Of a stretch of DNA of 64,000 nucleotides, positions 18,808 to 27,770 are shown in pieces. Positions within the stretch are counted from its first letter, which is position 1. Every line of letters begins with the position of its first letter. The notes below the pieces were generated by a model. That model had not been told where the DNA came from, made no database searches, and worked only from the letters and a program-made list of their open reading frames with translations. The translations under genes were made by a program, and so were the position numbers. Source of the DNA: Corallococcus soli (GTDB lineage: Bacteria > Myxococcota > Myxococcia > Myxococcales > Myxococcaceae); contig NZ_JAAIYO010000009.1 in NCBI RefSeq assembly GCF_014930455.1, positions 62,001 through 126,000 on the forward strand, given 5' to 3'.

Positions 18808-19407
18808 TCAGTCGTCGTCGTCGTCCCCACCACCGCCCCCCCCGCCCCCTCCATCCCCGTCGTCAGTGATGTCGGTCAGCCCGTACTCCGGGACGTTGAA
18901 GGTGCACGTCAGCTCACCGCCGTCCTTGTAGCGATAGACGAAGTGGCCTTCAGCGTGGTCCAGGGCGATGCGGTCCAGCGTCACCGACCCCTCCACCGGA
19001 ACCCCGGGCGCGGCGAGGTAGCCCTCGGCATCGCCCATGTTCCCCTTCCACTTCAGCACCAGCGACGTCTCCTCGGGGTCCAGTCGGTCCTCCCGGGGAA
19101 GCAGCTTCACGGTCTTCGAGCCACCCTCCTGGATCTTGACGTCCTTCACCAGCTTGATGTCCACGCCGAAGTCCTGGAGGCCCTCGACGCCGTCCGGCGT
19201 GTAGGACAGCTCAATCGCCGTGCTCCGCGTCCCATCCTCCATGAAGTCGATGCGCGACAGCACGGCATTGCTGGAGATGGGCCAGTTCACGCTCTGGCCC
19301 AGGTGGGTGCCCTTGCATTCCCCTGACGCCACGGGGGCCTCACAGGCGGAGGCGAGCAGGGCACAGGCGAGCAACGGAAGCGCGGTACGCGATGGGAAAC
19401 GGGTCAT
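18808..19407 (-). CDS. Lipoprotein with poly-Gly/poly-Asp C-terminal tail
   Basis: 199 aa. LLACALLASACEAP is a clear lipobox (Cys22). The middle is a beta-rich domain of unknown family; the C-terminus is a run of nine Gly followed by five Asp, coded by simple triplet repeats. The acidic tail may bind cations or simply be a replication-slippage tract. It is followed downstream by the gene at 17948-18706 after about 100 bp. Confidence 0.75.
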   Translation of the reverse strand: MTRFPSRTALPLLACALLASACEAPVASGECKGTHLGQSVNWPISSNAVLSRIDFMEDGTRSTAIELSYTPDGVEGLQDFGVDIKLVKDVKIQEGGSKTVKLLPREDRLDPEETSLVLKWKGNMGDAEGYLAAPGVPVEGSVTLDRIALDHAEGHFVYRYKDGGELTCTFNVPEYGLTDITDDGDGGGGGGGGGDDDDD

Positions 19408-19680
19408 GTCTTCATCCTAGACGCGGAGTCCCCTACCTCCGCCAGGGCCCCTGGAACCGGGGCCGCGGGCAATCCATGTCATCGGCCCATCACGCGCGGT
19501 GAGGTGACGACAGGGAAGCGCGGGTGCTATGAGTCCCGCCGCTCGCTGCCGGGACCCACCTGCCCTGTGTCGCTCAGGTTCGGGGCTCTGGTCACCGCGA
19601 CCTCACCTTTCATTCCGCCTGGAAGATGCACGAGGCCGTGGGCGCTTCGTGGTTCCTCCCTGGTTGCATCCTGGAGCCGT

Positions 19681-21366
19681 ATGTCCTTGTTTCATTCCAT
19701 CCCCGGGCTCCGTCTGGCCACGGGGGTCCTGACCGCCCTGCCCCTGATGCTGGGGGGGTGCGCCAGCTCCCCTCTTCCCGACCGGGGGCAGGTCATCATG
19801 CGGGATGTGTCCTTTCCCCTGCGGGACCTCCGCATGGTGTCTGGATTGCGCGTGGTGGTGGAGCGCGACGCGCGCTCGCCCGTGGTGGCGATGGTCGCGG
19901 TGGTGGGCGCGGGCGGCACCAGCGATCCCGCGGGCAAGCAAGGGCTGGCGCATCTGGTGGAGCACCTGGCGTTCCGCTCGCGCCTGACCGGAAGCGCTTC
20001 AGTGAAGGCGCGGATGGAGGCCGCTGGCGCGGGCTACTCCAATGGCTCCACGAACCTGGACTACACCACCTACGAAACGATGGCGCCCAAGGAGGCGCTG
20101 GCCACCCTGGTGAAGCTGGAAGGACAGCGGTTGTCCGCGCCTATCGCCGGCATCAGCCCGGAGGTGTTCGCGGTGGAGCGCGAGGTGGTGCGCAACGAGC
20201 TGCGCCAGCGCAACGAGACGGGCTACGTGGGGCAGGTGTCTGGCTGGGTGCACGCGGCGACCTTTGCCACGTGGGGCGCCTACAGCGAGTCCCATTTCGA
20301 GGGCAGTCTGGGGGACTGGGGACTGCATGGCGGCTCCAGCACGGGGCTGGACCATGTGCGCGTGGAAATGGCCGGCACGGCGGCCCACGTGGGCAACATG
20401 CTGGCGATGCTCACCGAGCAGCTCTCCACCATCCGGACGTCGGGGAACGCGGTGCGCTTCCTGAGCGAACAGGTCCTGCCGTGGCGCGAGGTGGTGGACA
20501 CCCGCCCGGAGGTGGTGGCGCACCGGAAGTTGATGCGGGCGCTCTACGCCACCCATCCCTACGGCAGCGAGGCGACAGGGGTACAGATGGCGCAGGTGTC
20601 CAAATCCGAGGCGCAGTCCTGGCTGGAGGATGTCTACCGCCCCGGTAACACGGTGGTGGTGGTGGCGGGCGAGTTCGACGTGAAGGAGGTCGAACCGTTG
20701 GTGCATGAGTACCTGGGCGACTGGAGCCAGGGCACGCCCCAGCCCGTGTTGGTCCCTCCGGCGCCAGCGCTGCCCGCCGCTTCCCCGCGCGTGAGCACGC
20801 TCTTCACCTCGCGCCCCGGGGCCACGCAGGGACAGGTGCAGCTGGCCTGCCGTCTGCCAACCGCGACTCCAGAGCTGGAGGCGCGGTACGCGCTGATGGC
20901 GGAGCTGCTGGAGGTGAAGGCGTACCAGGAGACGCGCACCGGGACGGGGACCACCTACGGCTTCGGGGCCTCGCCCTGGATTGCCCGGGGCGGTGCGGCG
21001 CATCTGAAGGTGACGGGCATGCTGGACGCACAGCGCCTGGAGGAAGGCGTCGTCGCCCTGCGCTCGACACTGGTGGAGTTCGCGAAGGACGTGTCGCCCG
21101 CGGACCTGGAGCAGGCCCGGTCCAGAGTGCTCGCGCAGCAGGCGGTGTCGTTCACCACCACGGAGGCGTGGGTGGACGCGCTGCTCGCCGCGCGCGTGAA
21201 GGGCTTCCCGGTGGAAGCGGTGGCCCAGCGTCCCGCGCACCTCCAGGCGGTGACCGTGGACCAGCTGAAGCAGGAGTTCGCCGGGTGCCTCCAGCGCCTC
21301 GTGGTGAGCGTCACCGGCGATGAGGCCCACAGCCGCGCCGCGCTCCAGGCGGTGTCGGTGCCGTAG
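19681..21366 (+). CDS. M16 (pitrilysin) family zinc metallopeptidase, lipoprotein
   Basis: 561 aa. ATG 19681 opens a lipoprotein signal (LPLMLGGC, Cys27). The inverted zinc motif HLVEH lies at 91-95 and the third ligand in EREVVRNE (167-174), so the N-terminal M16 domain looks catalytically competent; the C-terminal half is the second, non-catalytic M16 domain. Such proteins degrade or process peptides, here at the periplasmic face of a membrane. The last 11 codons and the stop lie inside a 122-bp repeat, so the native C-terminus may have been replaced. 273 bp of non-coding DNA precede the gene. Confidence 0.87.
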   Translation: MSLFHSIPGLRLATGVLTALPLMLGGCASSPLPDRGQVIMRDVSFPLRDLRMVSGLRVVVERDARSPVVAMVAVVGAGGTSDPAGKQGLAHLVEHLAFRSRLTGSASVKARMEAAGAGYSNGSTNLDYTTYETMAPKEALATLVKLEGQRLSAPIAGISPEVFAVEREVVRNELRQRNETGYVGQVSGWVHAATFATWGAYSESHFEGSLGDWGLHGGSSTGLDHVRVEMAGTAAHVGNMLAMLTEQLSTIRTSGNAVRFLSEQVLPWREVVDTRPEVVAHRKLMRALYATHPYGSEATGVQMAQVSKSEAQSWLEDVYRPGNTVVVVAGEFDVKEVEPLVHEYLGDWSQGTPQPVLVPPAPALPAASPRVSTLFTSRPGATQGQVQLACRLPTATPELEARYALMAELLEVKAYQETRTGTGTTYGFGASPWIARGGAAHLKVTGMLDAQRLEEGVVALRSTLVEFAKDVSPADLEQARSRVLAQQAVSFTTTEAWVDALLAARVKGFPVEAVAQRPAHLQAVTVDQLKQEFAGCLQRLVVSVTGDEAHSRAALQAVSVP

Positions 21367-21453
21367 CGGTAAGAGCTGCCGGAGCGCCTTCACCGCGCGA
21401 GGAGCGGTGAAGGCAGCCTCCCAGCCGTCAGCGAGGGCCCGACCGGGACACGC
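21332..21453. repeat. 122-bp direct repeat, copy 1
   Basis: Aligns without gaps to 24295-24416 at 118 of 122 positions (offset 2963). It carries the last codons of the M16 gene on the plus strand and the last codons of the broken transposase on the minus strand, plus a perfect 11-bp-stem hairpin. Its right edge is exactly where recognisable IS630 transposase sequence ends. Confidence 0.9.
21386..21414. terminator. Hairpin after the M16 peptidase gene
   Basis: The stem GCCTTCACCGC / GCGGTGAAGGC (11 bp, perfect) has a 7-nt loop. In repeat copy 2 the same stem has one A-to-G change that keeps a G-U pair in RNA. Likely a bidirectional terminator carried within the repeat. Confidence 0.6.
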
Positions 21454-22221
21454 GGCAGGAACACCCCGTGGCCACCGGCGGCCTCGACTGCCTCGCGCAC
21501 CCCGCGCTGCTTGTGGGCGCCCAGATTGTCCCACACCACGAGTTGCTCGGGGCGCAGCACGGGCACCAGGTGCTCGCGCACGAAGCGCTCGAAGACTTCC
21601 CCACGGGTGCCGCCCACCACCGTCATGTGCGCCACCATGCCGTTCAGGCTGATGGCCCCCAGCACGGTGGTGACGCGCCCTCGGTTGCGTGGCACGGCTT
21701 CCCGCAGGCGCTGGCCTCGGGGCGCTCGCCCGTGGGTGCGCGTCATGTCCACGCGCGTCCCCGCTTCATCGACGAAAAGCAGCTTCTCGGGCGCCACGCC
21801 CGCCATGCGCTCCACGTAGGACCACCTCAGCCGCTCGACCGCTTCGGTGTCCCTCTCGCTGGCGTGGAGTGACTTTTTTACGCGTCAATCCCAGCCGTCG
21901 CACCGTGCGGTTGACGGTCGCGGCGCTGACGCTCGCGCCCGTGCGCTGCGCATACAGCCGCTGCAACTTCTCATCGGTGAAGTCCGGCCGCTCCATGAGC
22001 AACTGTCGCAACACGGCCTCACCCTGCGCCTGGATGCACCGGGGCATTCCGCCCCCGGGCGGCTTCGGGCCGATTCGCCCCGTCTTCTCCCATTGCCCGA
22101 GGTAGCGGCGCACAGTCGCGTAGCCGACCAGGAAGCGCCAGGAGAGCTCTGCCTGACTCTCGCCGTCCTGCCTGGCCTGGATGATGCGCTCGCGCAAGTC
22201 GAGCGAGTGTCCGTATCCCAT
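21390..22221 (-). pseudogene. IS630-family transposase, two frames and truncated C-terminus
   Basis: Frame A (22221 to about 21875) holds the N-terminal helix-turn-helix domain (MGYGHSLDLRERIIQARQDG, a Helix_Turn domain with RKKVTPRQRE). Frame B, open to 21390, holds the DDE domain: LLFVDEAG with the first Asp and QLVVWDNLGAHK with the second. The third acidic residue, in the usual NPIE after FLP, is absent: after VFLPR the sequence changes into the 122-bp repeat and stops. The frames meet near a run of six A then G (21874-21879 on this strand), a slip site that could allow frameshifting in IS630 relatives. Without the third catalytic residue it should be inactive. Confidence 0.8.
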
Positions 22222-22351
22222 GGCCCTTTCCCCCTACAGGGCCAACACCCATCGGCAGCTCACCTCATCCGCTGGGCGCTGTGAGTGGTGTCGGGCGGAA
22301 ATCGACGCCGTGGGTGACGCTCCGCGGGGACCGTGGTGTTTCAGGGAGCAA

Positions 22352-23950
22352 ATGAATGAGACTCGAAACAAGAGAACGAAGCCAATGCCAGAGGTGGCAA
22401 CCGCCCTCCCTGCTCATCTCCAGCGTTCGCGCGGTTCGCAGTGGGGTCTGCTCTCCGTCTTGATCCTGACGGCCGTGGCGGGTTGCTCGGACAAGGCCCC
22501 TCCCGACGCAGCGCCGGGGGAGGGCAGGCCCCTTCTTTGGGGGAATTGCCCGGCGCTTCCGGATGGCGTCACCCGAGACCCTCGCCAGACGTGTGCGACC
22601 CTTCAGGTCCCGCTGGATTATCACCACCCGGCTGGGCGCACCCTCGAGCTCTCGATCTCGCGCATTGCCACCGCCAGACCGGACTCCCGACGAGGCGTTC
22701 TCTTGTTGAACCCGGGTGGACCGGGGCTCGGAGGACTTGATCTTCCGAGCCTGGCCGCCACCATGCTGCCTTCCGAGGTTCTCGAGCGCTACGACCTGAT
22801 TGGATTTGACCCTCGCGGTGTGGGACACAGCGCTCCTGTCACCTGCGGGCTGACCGACGTCAGCCTCGTCAACCTCTTCCCGTACCCCGCCGCGGACGGC
22901 TCCATCGACGCGAACGTCGCCCTCGCCCGCGAGACCGCGGCTCGATGTGCCGCATCCACCTCGGGCGACGTCCTGCCATTCATCACCACCGCCAACACCG
23001 CCCGTGACATGGATCAGATCCGTCAAGCGCTGGGGGAGGGGAAGATTTCCTACTGGGGCCAGTCCTACGGCACCTACCTGGGGGCGGTGTATGCGTCCTT
23101 GTTCGCCGAAAACACCGACCGGATGGTGCTCGAGGGAAATGTGGACCCTACGAGGGTCTGGTATGGCACCTTCCACTACTGGAGCGCGGGCATGGCCAGC
23201 CGGTTCCCCGACGCCGCCCGCGGCGCCGCGGCGAACAACGACACCGTCCACTTCGGCACGACCGTGGAGGAGGTGACGGCGGCGTACCTCGAGCTGGCGA
23301 GCCGGCTCGACGCGACCCCCGCTTCCGTCCCCGGAACGAGCGCGCGAATCTCAGGGGGGTTGTTCCGAACCGTCACCTACAGTTTGCTGGAAAAGAATGA
23401 GCAGCTTCCGCTTCTCGTCCAGCTCTGGCGCGCCATCGACAATCTCACCGCTGGAGCTCCCACCGCCGAGGATGCCGCGCTGCTCCAGCAGGTCTTCGCC
23501 CAGGAAGCGGCCAGGACGGACGTTCCCGCCGACAATCAGACGGCCGTCTTTCTGGCGCTCGCCTGTGGTGACGCGAGCTGGCCCACCGACATCGAGGTCT
23601 ACAGGAAGAAGACCGCCGAGGACCGGGCCGCGCATCCGCTCACCGCCGGCATGCCATTCAATATCTGGCCGTGCGCCTTCTGGAAGACCCAGCCTCGTGA
23701 GGCTGCGGTCGAAGTGACCCGCCAGGGAGAGCACAACATCCTCCTGCTGCAAAACCGACGCGACAACGCGACTCCATGGGAATCCGGGCTGGGCCTGCGA
23801 AAGGCCCTCGGAGCGCGCGCGACGTTTGTCGAGGTCGACGCAGGCGGCCACTATGTCTACGGTCAGGGCTCATCCTGCGTGGATGGCGTGTTCAATACGT
23901 TCCTCATGACCGGACAACTTCCCCAGGGCGACGTCTCCTGCGCGAATTAG
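22352..23950 (+). CDS. Secreted alpha/beta hydrolase, TAP-like tripeptidyl aminopeptidase family
   Basis: About 532 aa. A lipoprotein-type leader (LSVLILTAVAGC) precedes the alpha/beta hydrolase fold: NPGGPG forms the oxyanion region, GQSYGTYLG holds the nucleophile Ser, and NRRDNATPW and DAGGHYVYG near the C-terminus provide the Asp and His of the triad (TAP-like C-terminal domain, peptidase S33-like). ATG 22352 follows AGGGAG; an ATG at 22385 is also possible. Likely cleaves peptides or esters at the cell surface. The gene lies inside the block bracketed by the 122-bp repeats and may have arrived with it. Confidence 0.87.
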   Translation: MNETRNKRTKPMPEVATALPAHLQRSRGSQWGLLSVLILTAVAGCSDKAPPDAAPGEGRPLLWGNCPALPDGVTRDPRQTCATLQVPLDYHHPAGRTLELSISRIATARPDSRRGVLLLNPGGPGLGGLDLPSLAATMLPSEVLERYDLIGFDPRGVGHSAPVTCGLTDVSLVNLFPYPAADGSIDANVALARETAARCAASTSGDVLPFITTANTARDMDQIRQALGEGKISYWGQSYGTYLGAVYASLFAENTDRMVLEGNVDPTRVWYGTFHYWSAGMASRFPDAARGAAANNDTVHFGTTVEEVTAAYLELASRLDATPASVPGTSARISGGLFRTVTYSLLEKNEQLPLLVQLWRAIDNLTAGAPTAEDAALLQQVFAQEAARTDVPADNQTAVFLALACGDASWPTDIEVYRKKTAEDRAAHPLTAGMPFNIWPCAFWKTQPREAAVEVTRQGEHNILLLQNRRDNATPWESGLGLRKALGARATFVEVDAGGHYVYGQGSSCVDGVFNTFLMTGQLPQGDVSCAN

Positions 23951-24294
23951 CGTCGAAGGTTTCGTATGAGCGGGAGCCCCGTGGGATGGCCCTGCACGCG
24001 CTCTCCTCCCTCGATGACGAGCGAGCAGCTCCAGCCATTCTGCGTCACCTCCTGGAGTCGCCCACGTCGACGCTGGAGCACCTCGGCCCGACGTTGGCCC
24101 CGGTGCTGGTGGGGGTGCTGGAGGAGCCCCAGGCCAACCCCCTGCAAGTCGTGCGGATGCACGGCACCCTCGTGGTGCTGGAGGGACTGGCGCACCTGCT
24201 TGGCGGTGCAGGGCGTCTGGTGCGTGTCGAAGCGTCCGAGGGGCGGTGGCGAGCCACACCTTGGGTGACGCTCCCAGGCGCGCCGATGGCATAC
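23944..24294 (+). pseudogene. Headless fragment of a HEAT-like helical-repeat protein
   Basis: The plus frame reads ELASKVSYEREPRG, then helical repeats (ALHALSSLDDERAAPAILRHLL, LAPVLVGVLEEP) and ends GAPMAYAAP exactly where repeat copy 2 begins. There is no start codon with a Shine-Dalgarno, and the first residues overlap the hydrolase stop. It therefore looks like an internal or C-terminal piece of a longer HEAT-type protein joined to other DNA at both ends. The parent gene is not in the window. Confidence 0.5.
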
Positions 24295-24416
24295 GCCGCG
24301 CCGCGCCCCAGGCGGTGTCGGTGCCGTAGCGGGAAGAGCTGGCGGAGCGCCTTCACCGCGCGAGGAGCGGTGGAGGCAGCCTCCCAGCCGTCAGCGAGGG
24401 CCCGACCGGGACACGC
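24295..24416. repeat. 122-bp direct repeat, copy 2
   Basis: Second copy of 21332-21453 (four substitutions). It contains an in-frame relic of the M16 gene's last codons (AVSVP and stop at about 24326) and supplies the last codons of the 88-aa minus-strand gene. It separates the headless HEAT fragment from that gene. Confidence 0.9.
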
Positions 24417-24657
24417 TGTCGCCGTTCGCGCCGTGCATCACGGCGTGCACGCTGAGCAGGCCCCCCACGGCGCCCGCGAAGCCGCCGGTGGTGATGAGGA
24501 CCTGCGCGAAGCGGTGCAGCTCATCCGCGCTGGAGATGTGGACGAGGCCCGTGGCGCGCAGGGCCTCCTCCAGGACGAGGGGCCCCCGAGCCGGCCCCAG
24601 CACGGAGTTCAGCTTCGCGACCGCGATGCCATGCCAGTCTTTGGATTGGGGGCTCAT
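24391..24657 (-). CDS. Small conserved-looking protein coupled to the PAS gene; C-terminus replaced
   Basis: 88 aa. The body (DWHGIAVAKLNSVLGPARG, ISSADELHRFAQVLITTGG, GGLLSVHAVMHGANG) has two or three helices and looks like a real folded domain of unknown family. Its ATG overlaps the PAS gene stop (ATGA, 24654-24657), so the pair is translationally coupled and probably works together. The final residues (DSVSRSGPR) come from repeat copy 2, so the native C-terminus was altered slightly. Confidence 0.65.
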   Translation of the reverse strand: MSPQSKDWHGIAVAKLNSVLGPARGPLVLEEALRATGLVHISSADELHRFAQVLITTGGFAGAVGGLLSVHAVMHGANGDSVSRSGPR

Positions 24658-25304
24658 CGCGAGGAGAACTTCGCTTCGAGCTCCGCGACCCGCTGCTCCG
24701 CGGCGAGCTTCTCCGCGCGCAGGCGTACCAGCGCGGTCTCGGTCTCCCGCGCCTGCTTCGCCACCTCCGCCAGGAGCGCTTCCGTGCGCCGCTGCGACTC
24801 GCGCTGCTCGTGGATGTTCGTGTTGGTGCCCAGCCACTGGAGGATGTGGCCGCTCGCGTCCCGTTCCGGCACCGCCCGCGCCAGGTACCAGGCGTACTGC
24901 CCATCCGCCAGCCGGAGCCGGAACTCCACCTCGTAGCCTTCGCCCGTGCGCAGCGCGGTCGTCCAGCGCTCGATGGCCAGGGGCCGGTCCTCCGGATGAA
25001 GGACGTTGAGCCAGCCCTCGGAGAGCAGGGTTTGCAGCGGCACGCCGAACTCGATGACCGCCCGGGGGCTCACGTAGTCCAGCAGGCCGTCAGGCTTCGC
25101 CGTCCACACCTGCACCGGGATGGTCTCCGCCAGGAAGCGGAAGCGCGCATCGCGGGCCCCCAGAGAGGTGACGGCAGGACTCGGATGAGGGGGAGTGGGG
25201 GGCACTCGGAGCAGCTCACTTCGATAAACAGGGGGATTCCCACTGTACGTGGACGGCCACGAAACACCACCGTCTCCCCTCCGGCGGGGATCGTCTGGGC
25301 TCAT
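24654..25304 (-). CDS. PAS-domain signalling protein with C-terminal coiled coil
   Basis: 216 aa from ATG 25304. Residues 50-165 form a PAS_3-type domain (FLAETIPVQVWTAKPDG, LNVLHPEDRPLAIERW, YEVEFRLRLADGQYAWYLAR, WLGTNTNIHEQR); residues 168-215 are a heptad-rich coiled coil. No histidine kinase, GGDEF or other output is present, so it probably senses a ligand and signals through protein contact, perhaps with the coupled 88-aa protein. The Shine-Dalgarno is weak. The 78-bp gap to the divergent lipoprotein gene is its promoter region. Confidence 0.8.
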   Translation of the reverse strand: MSPDDPRRRGDGGVSWPSTYSGNPPVYRSELLRVPPTPPHPSPAVTSLGARDARFRFLAETIPVQVWTAKPDGLLDYVSPRAVIEFGVPLQTLLSEGWLNVLHPEDRPLAIERWTTALRTGEGYEVEFRLRLADGQYAWYLARAVPERDASGHILQWLGTNTNIHEQRESQRRTEALLAEVAKQARETETALVRLRAEKLAAEQRVAELEAKFSSR

Positions 25305-25382
25305 AGCAACGACAGGGATTGGCGCCAGCGTGACGAGCGGTGGGCCGGGACTCGCACGACCCGTTCCTGCGCCTGCGTCCGT

Positions 25383-26954
25383 ATGAGGTCCATGCGAGCC
25401 ACGACCTCCCGCCGTACCCGCCTCCTGCTGGGCCTCCTGGGAGGGCTGGCGACCTCCGCCTGCCATGGGACGGAGGACCTGCCGCCTCCCTGTGAGGGCA
25501 TGGGCTGCTGGGTTCCCGGCCAGGGGCTCGCGCACGCGTTCGAGCACGGGGGCGCGTCATCCCGCCAGGAGCCGCGCGCGAACTTCGGGGGACTCAAGGT
25601 ACGGAAGTCCTCCGGACGCACGACCGTGCTGGAGGCGAAGCGGGACGCGGAGGGTGGCGCCCGCCGTCGGCTCGCGGTGCGGACGCTGGACGGCGCGCTG
25701 CTCTGGCGCGTCGACGAAGCCGTGGGGGAGCACTTCAGCGACTTCACCGTCCACCCGTCCGGAGAGACGACGCTGGGCGTCGAGCGCACCGACGTGGAGG
25801 CGGGCGCGTTCGAACTGGTGCGCCTGTCCACCGGAGGGCAGGTGATGTCGCGGCAGCCGCTGCCCACGCCCGCGACGGTGCCGGCATCCGACCTGGGAGG
25901 AGAGCTGCTCCCCTCCCCCTTCCGCATGAAGTCGTCGTGGATCCACTCCCTCACCGACGGCTGGCTTCGCACGGAACCACGCGGCGAGGACCTGGCCGTG
26001 GCCTTCCTGTCGCGGGTGGCCCGCGCGGAGGGTGCCGTCGAAACGCAGCACCTGGCGACAGGGCTCATGACGCTCCAGTGGGAGGACGGCCGCTACCGCG
26101 AGCAGTGGACGCGCGTCGTCGACGGGCGCCACTCCACGCAGCCCGCGGCCTGGGCCTACGACGAGTTCCGCTGGCGCGAGGCGCCGCTGCGTCCGCTGCT
26201 GGGGGTGGATGGCGACGGACGGCTGGTGGTGGGACGGACGTGGAACCTGTCCCGCTGTCTGGCCGCGAGCCGCACGCTCAACGAGTTCACGAGCCTGCAC
26301 TGCAAGACGGGCGAAGACGTCACCTCGAACGTGGACACCGAACGCCAGCCTTTCGCCGTGACGACGTTCACCCCTGCGGGGGCCCGGCTGGGCACGCACA
26401 CCTTCGTCCCCGCCAGCGCGGCGGAGTTCGTCGTCTTCGACATGGCGGTGCGCGACGGGGAGCTGGCGCTCGCGGGCACCGTGGTGACGGGGGCCGGGGA
26501 CGGCACGCTGGCGTACTACCCGTCCGCGCCGGGAGCGCAGGACCGGATGACGCCGTATGACGGCTACCTGGGCGTGGTGTCGCTCGACACGGGCGCCCTG
26601 CGCTTCGAGCACCGGGTGGACACGGGGCGCGCGGACCACTTCTCCGCGCTGCGCTGGACGGACGCGGGGCTGCTCGCGGTGGGCGGCGCCGGGTGGGACC
26701 GGTGGTACGGCGGCATGAGCATCTCACGCGGCGCGGGGGCGCTGCTCTCACTGGCCTCCAGCGATGGACAGACGGTGCGCACGCGGCGGGTGGGCCCTGA
26801 GGGCCGGGACCGGCACTTCCACCTGCTGGGCGTGGACGCGGACGCGGAGGCCCTGGTGGCCGTGGGGCTCGCGGAGGCGCCGATGACGCACTCGGGAGAC
26901 GGAGGCGACACGGCGGCCATGACCTTCGGCGGCTTCACCGTGGAGCTGCGCTGA
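25383..26954 (+). CDS. Large lipoprotein, probable beta-propeller
   Basis: 523 aa (ATG 25383; an ATG at 25392 is equally plausible). The leader LLLGLLGGLATSAC is a lipobox. The mature part has repeated strand patterns ending in G[DE]L-type turns (VVSLDTGALRFEHRV, LLSLASSDGQTV, FSALRWTDAGLLAVGGAGW), as in PQQ/SBBP-like propellers of myxobacterial surface proteins. No catalytic residues recognised. Probably envelope-anchored; role unknown. Confidence 0.75.
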   Translation: MRSMRATTSRRTRLLLGLLGGLATSACHGTEDLPPPCEGMGCWVPGQGLAHAFEHGGASSRQEPRANFGGLKVRKSSGRTTVLEAKRDAEGGARRRLAVRTLDGALLWRVDEAVGEHFSDFTVHPSGETTLGVERTDVEAGAFELVRLSTGGQVMSRQPLPTPATVPASDLGGELLPSPFRMKSSWIHSLTDGWLRTEPRGEDLAVAFLSRVARAEGAVETQHLATGLMTLQWEDGRYREQWTRVVDGRHSTQPAAWAYDEFRWREAPLRPLLGVDGDGRLVVGRTWNLSRCLAASRTLNEFTSLHCKTGEDVTSNVDTERQPFAVTTFTPAGARLGTHTFVPASAAEFVVFDMAVRDGELALAGTVVTGAGDGTLAYYPSAPGAQDRMTPYDGYLGVVSLDTGALRFEHRVDTGRADHFSALRWTDAGLLAVGGAGWDRWYGGMSISRGAGALLSLASSDGQTVRTRRVGPEGRDRHFHLLGVDADAEALVAVGLAEAPMTHSGDGGDTAAMTFGGFTVELR

Positions 26955-27011
26955 GGGCCGGAAGGCGGCTGGGAATCCAAACCGGCGGCCTCCGGCCTAC
27001 ACTCCGCGCGC

Positions 27012-27770
27012 ATGACGACCTCCACCTCCGATGCCTCGCGGCTGCTGGACCTGCTGTGGGAGCGCTATGCCTCCGAAGTCCCCTTCGCGCGCACCTTCGT
27101 GGCGCTGTCGGGAGGACACTTCCGCAACGACCACGTCGCGTTCCGCACGCTCGCCCGGCCGGAGGGAGGCATTGCCCTGTTCTCACGGGTGTTCGAGCGC
27201 CTGGGCTGGCGCCCGGCGGGGACGTACACCTTCCCGGATGCGCACCTGTCCGCCATCTACCTGGCCCACCCGGACGGACTACCGCGCGTCTTCCTCTCCG
27301 AGCTGAAGTCGGAGGAGCTGTCACCGCGTGCCCGCGAGCTGCTCGCCGCGCTCCCCGCGGATCCGGCGCCGCCGGAGGACGTGGAGGCGCTCGCGGCGTG
27401 GTTCGCGCCACCGCCGCCGCCGGAGGAGGCCGCGCTGCTGGAACTGGAGAAGGAGACCCAGTACGGCGCGTGGCTGCTCGCGTTCGGCCGCAAGGTGAAT
27501 CACTTCACCGGCGCGGTGGACGACGTGGAGGCGTGGCAGCGGCGCATGCGCGAGGCGGGCGTGCCCATGAAGGCGGACATCGAAGGGGCGCCCGGCACGT
27601 CGCTGCGGCAGACGGCCACGCACGCCTCCCCCCTGCCCCTGCGGCTCCGGGACGGAGGCACGCGCGCGTGGCCCTATGCGTACTTCGAAATCGCCCAGCG
27701 CTCGGGGGGCTTCGACGGCTTCCTCGGCCCGCAGGCCCGCGCGCTGTTCGACATGACGAAGCGCGGTTGA
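27012..27770 (+). CDS. DUF1338 / HglS-like non-haem iron oxygenase-like protein
   Basis: 252 aa. The metal-binding set of the vicinal-oxygen-chelate-like DUF1338 family is present: His41 (NDHVAFRT), His164 (KVNHFTG) and Glu226 (YFEIAQR). The characterised member HglS/YdcJ converts 2-oxoadipate to D-2-hydroxyglutarate in lysine catabolism; this protein is the short form, so the substrate may differ. ATG 27012. No neighbouring lysine-degradation genes support a specific pathway. Confidence 0.8.
   Translation: MTTSTSDASRLLDLLWERYASEVPFARTFVALSGGHFRNDHVAFRTLARPEGGIALFSRVFERLGWRPAGTYTFPDAHLSAIYLAHPDGLPRVFLSELKSEELSPRARELLAALPADPAPPEDVEALAAWFAPPPPPEEAALLELEKETQYGAWLLAFGRKVNHFTGAVDDVEAWQRRMREAGVPMKADIEGAPGTSLRQTATHASPLPLRLRDGGTRAWPYAYFEIAQRSGGFDGFLGPQARALFDMTKRG

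Larger units (their letters stand above)
21373..22261. mobile_element. Damaged IS630-like insertion sequence
   Basis: The element is defined by the transposase below and by imperfect inverted ends: GAGCTGCCG at 21373-21381 and its complement at 22253-22261, with partial matching beyond. About 890 bp, shorter than the 1.1-1.2 kb usual for IS630 relatives, which agrees with the missing C-terminal part of the transposase. A TA target duplication is not obvious, so the boundaries are approximate. Confidence 0.55.
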
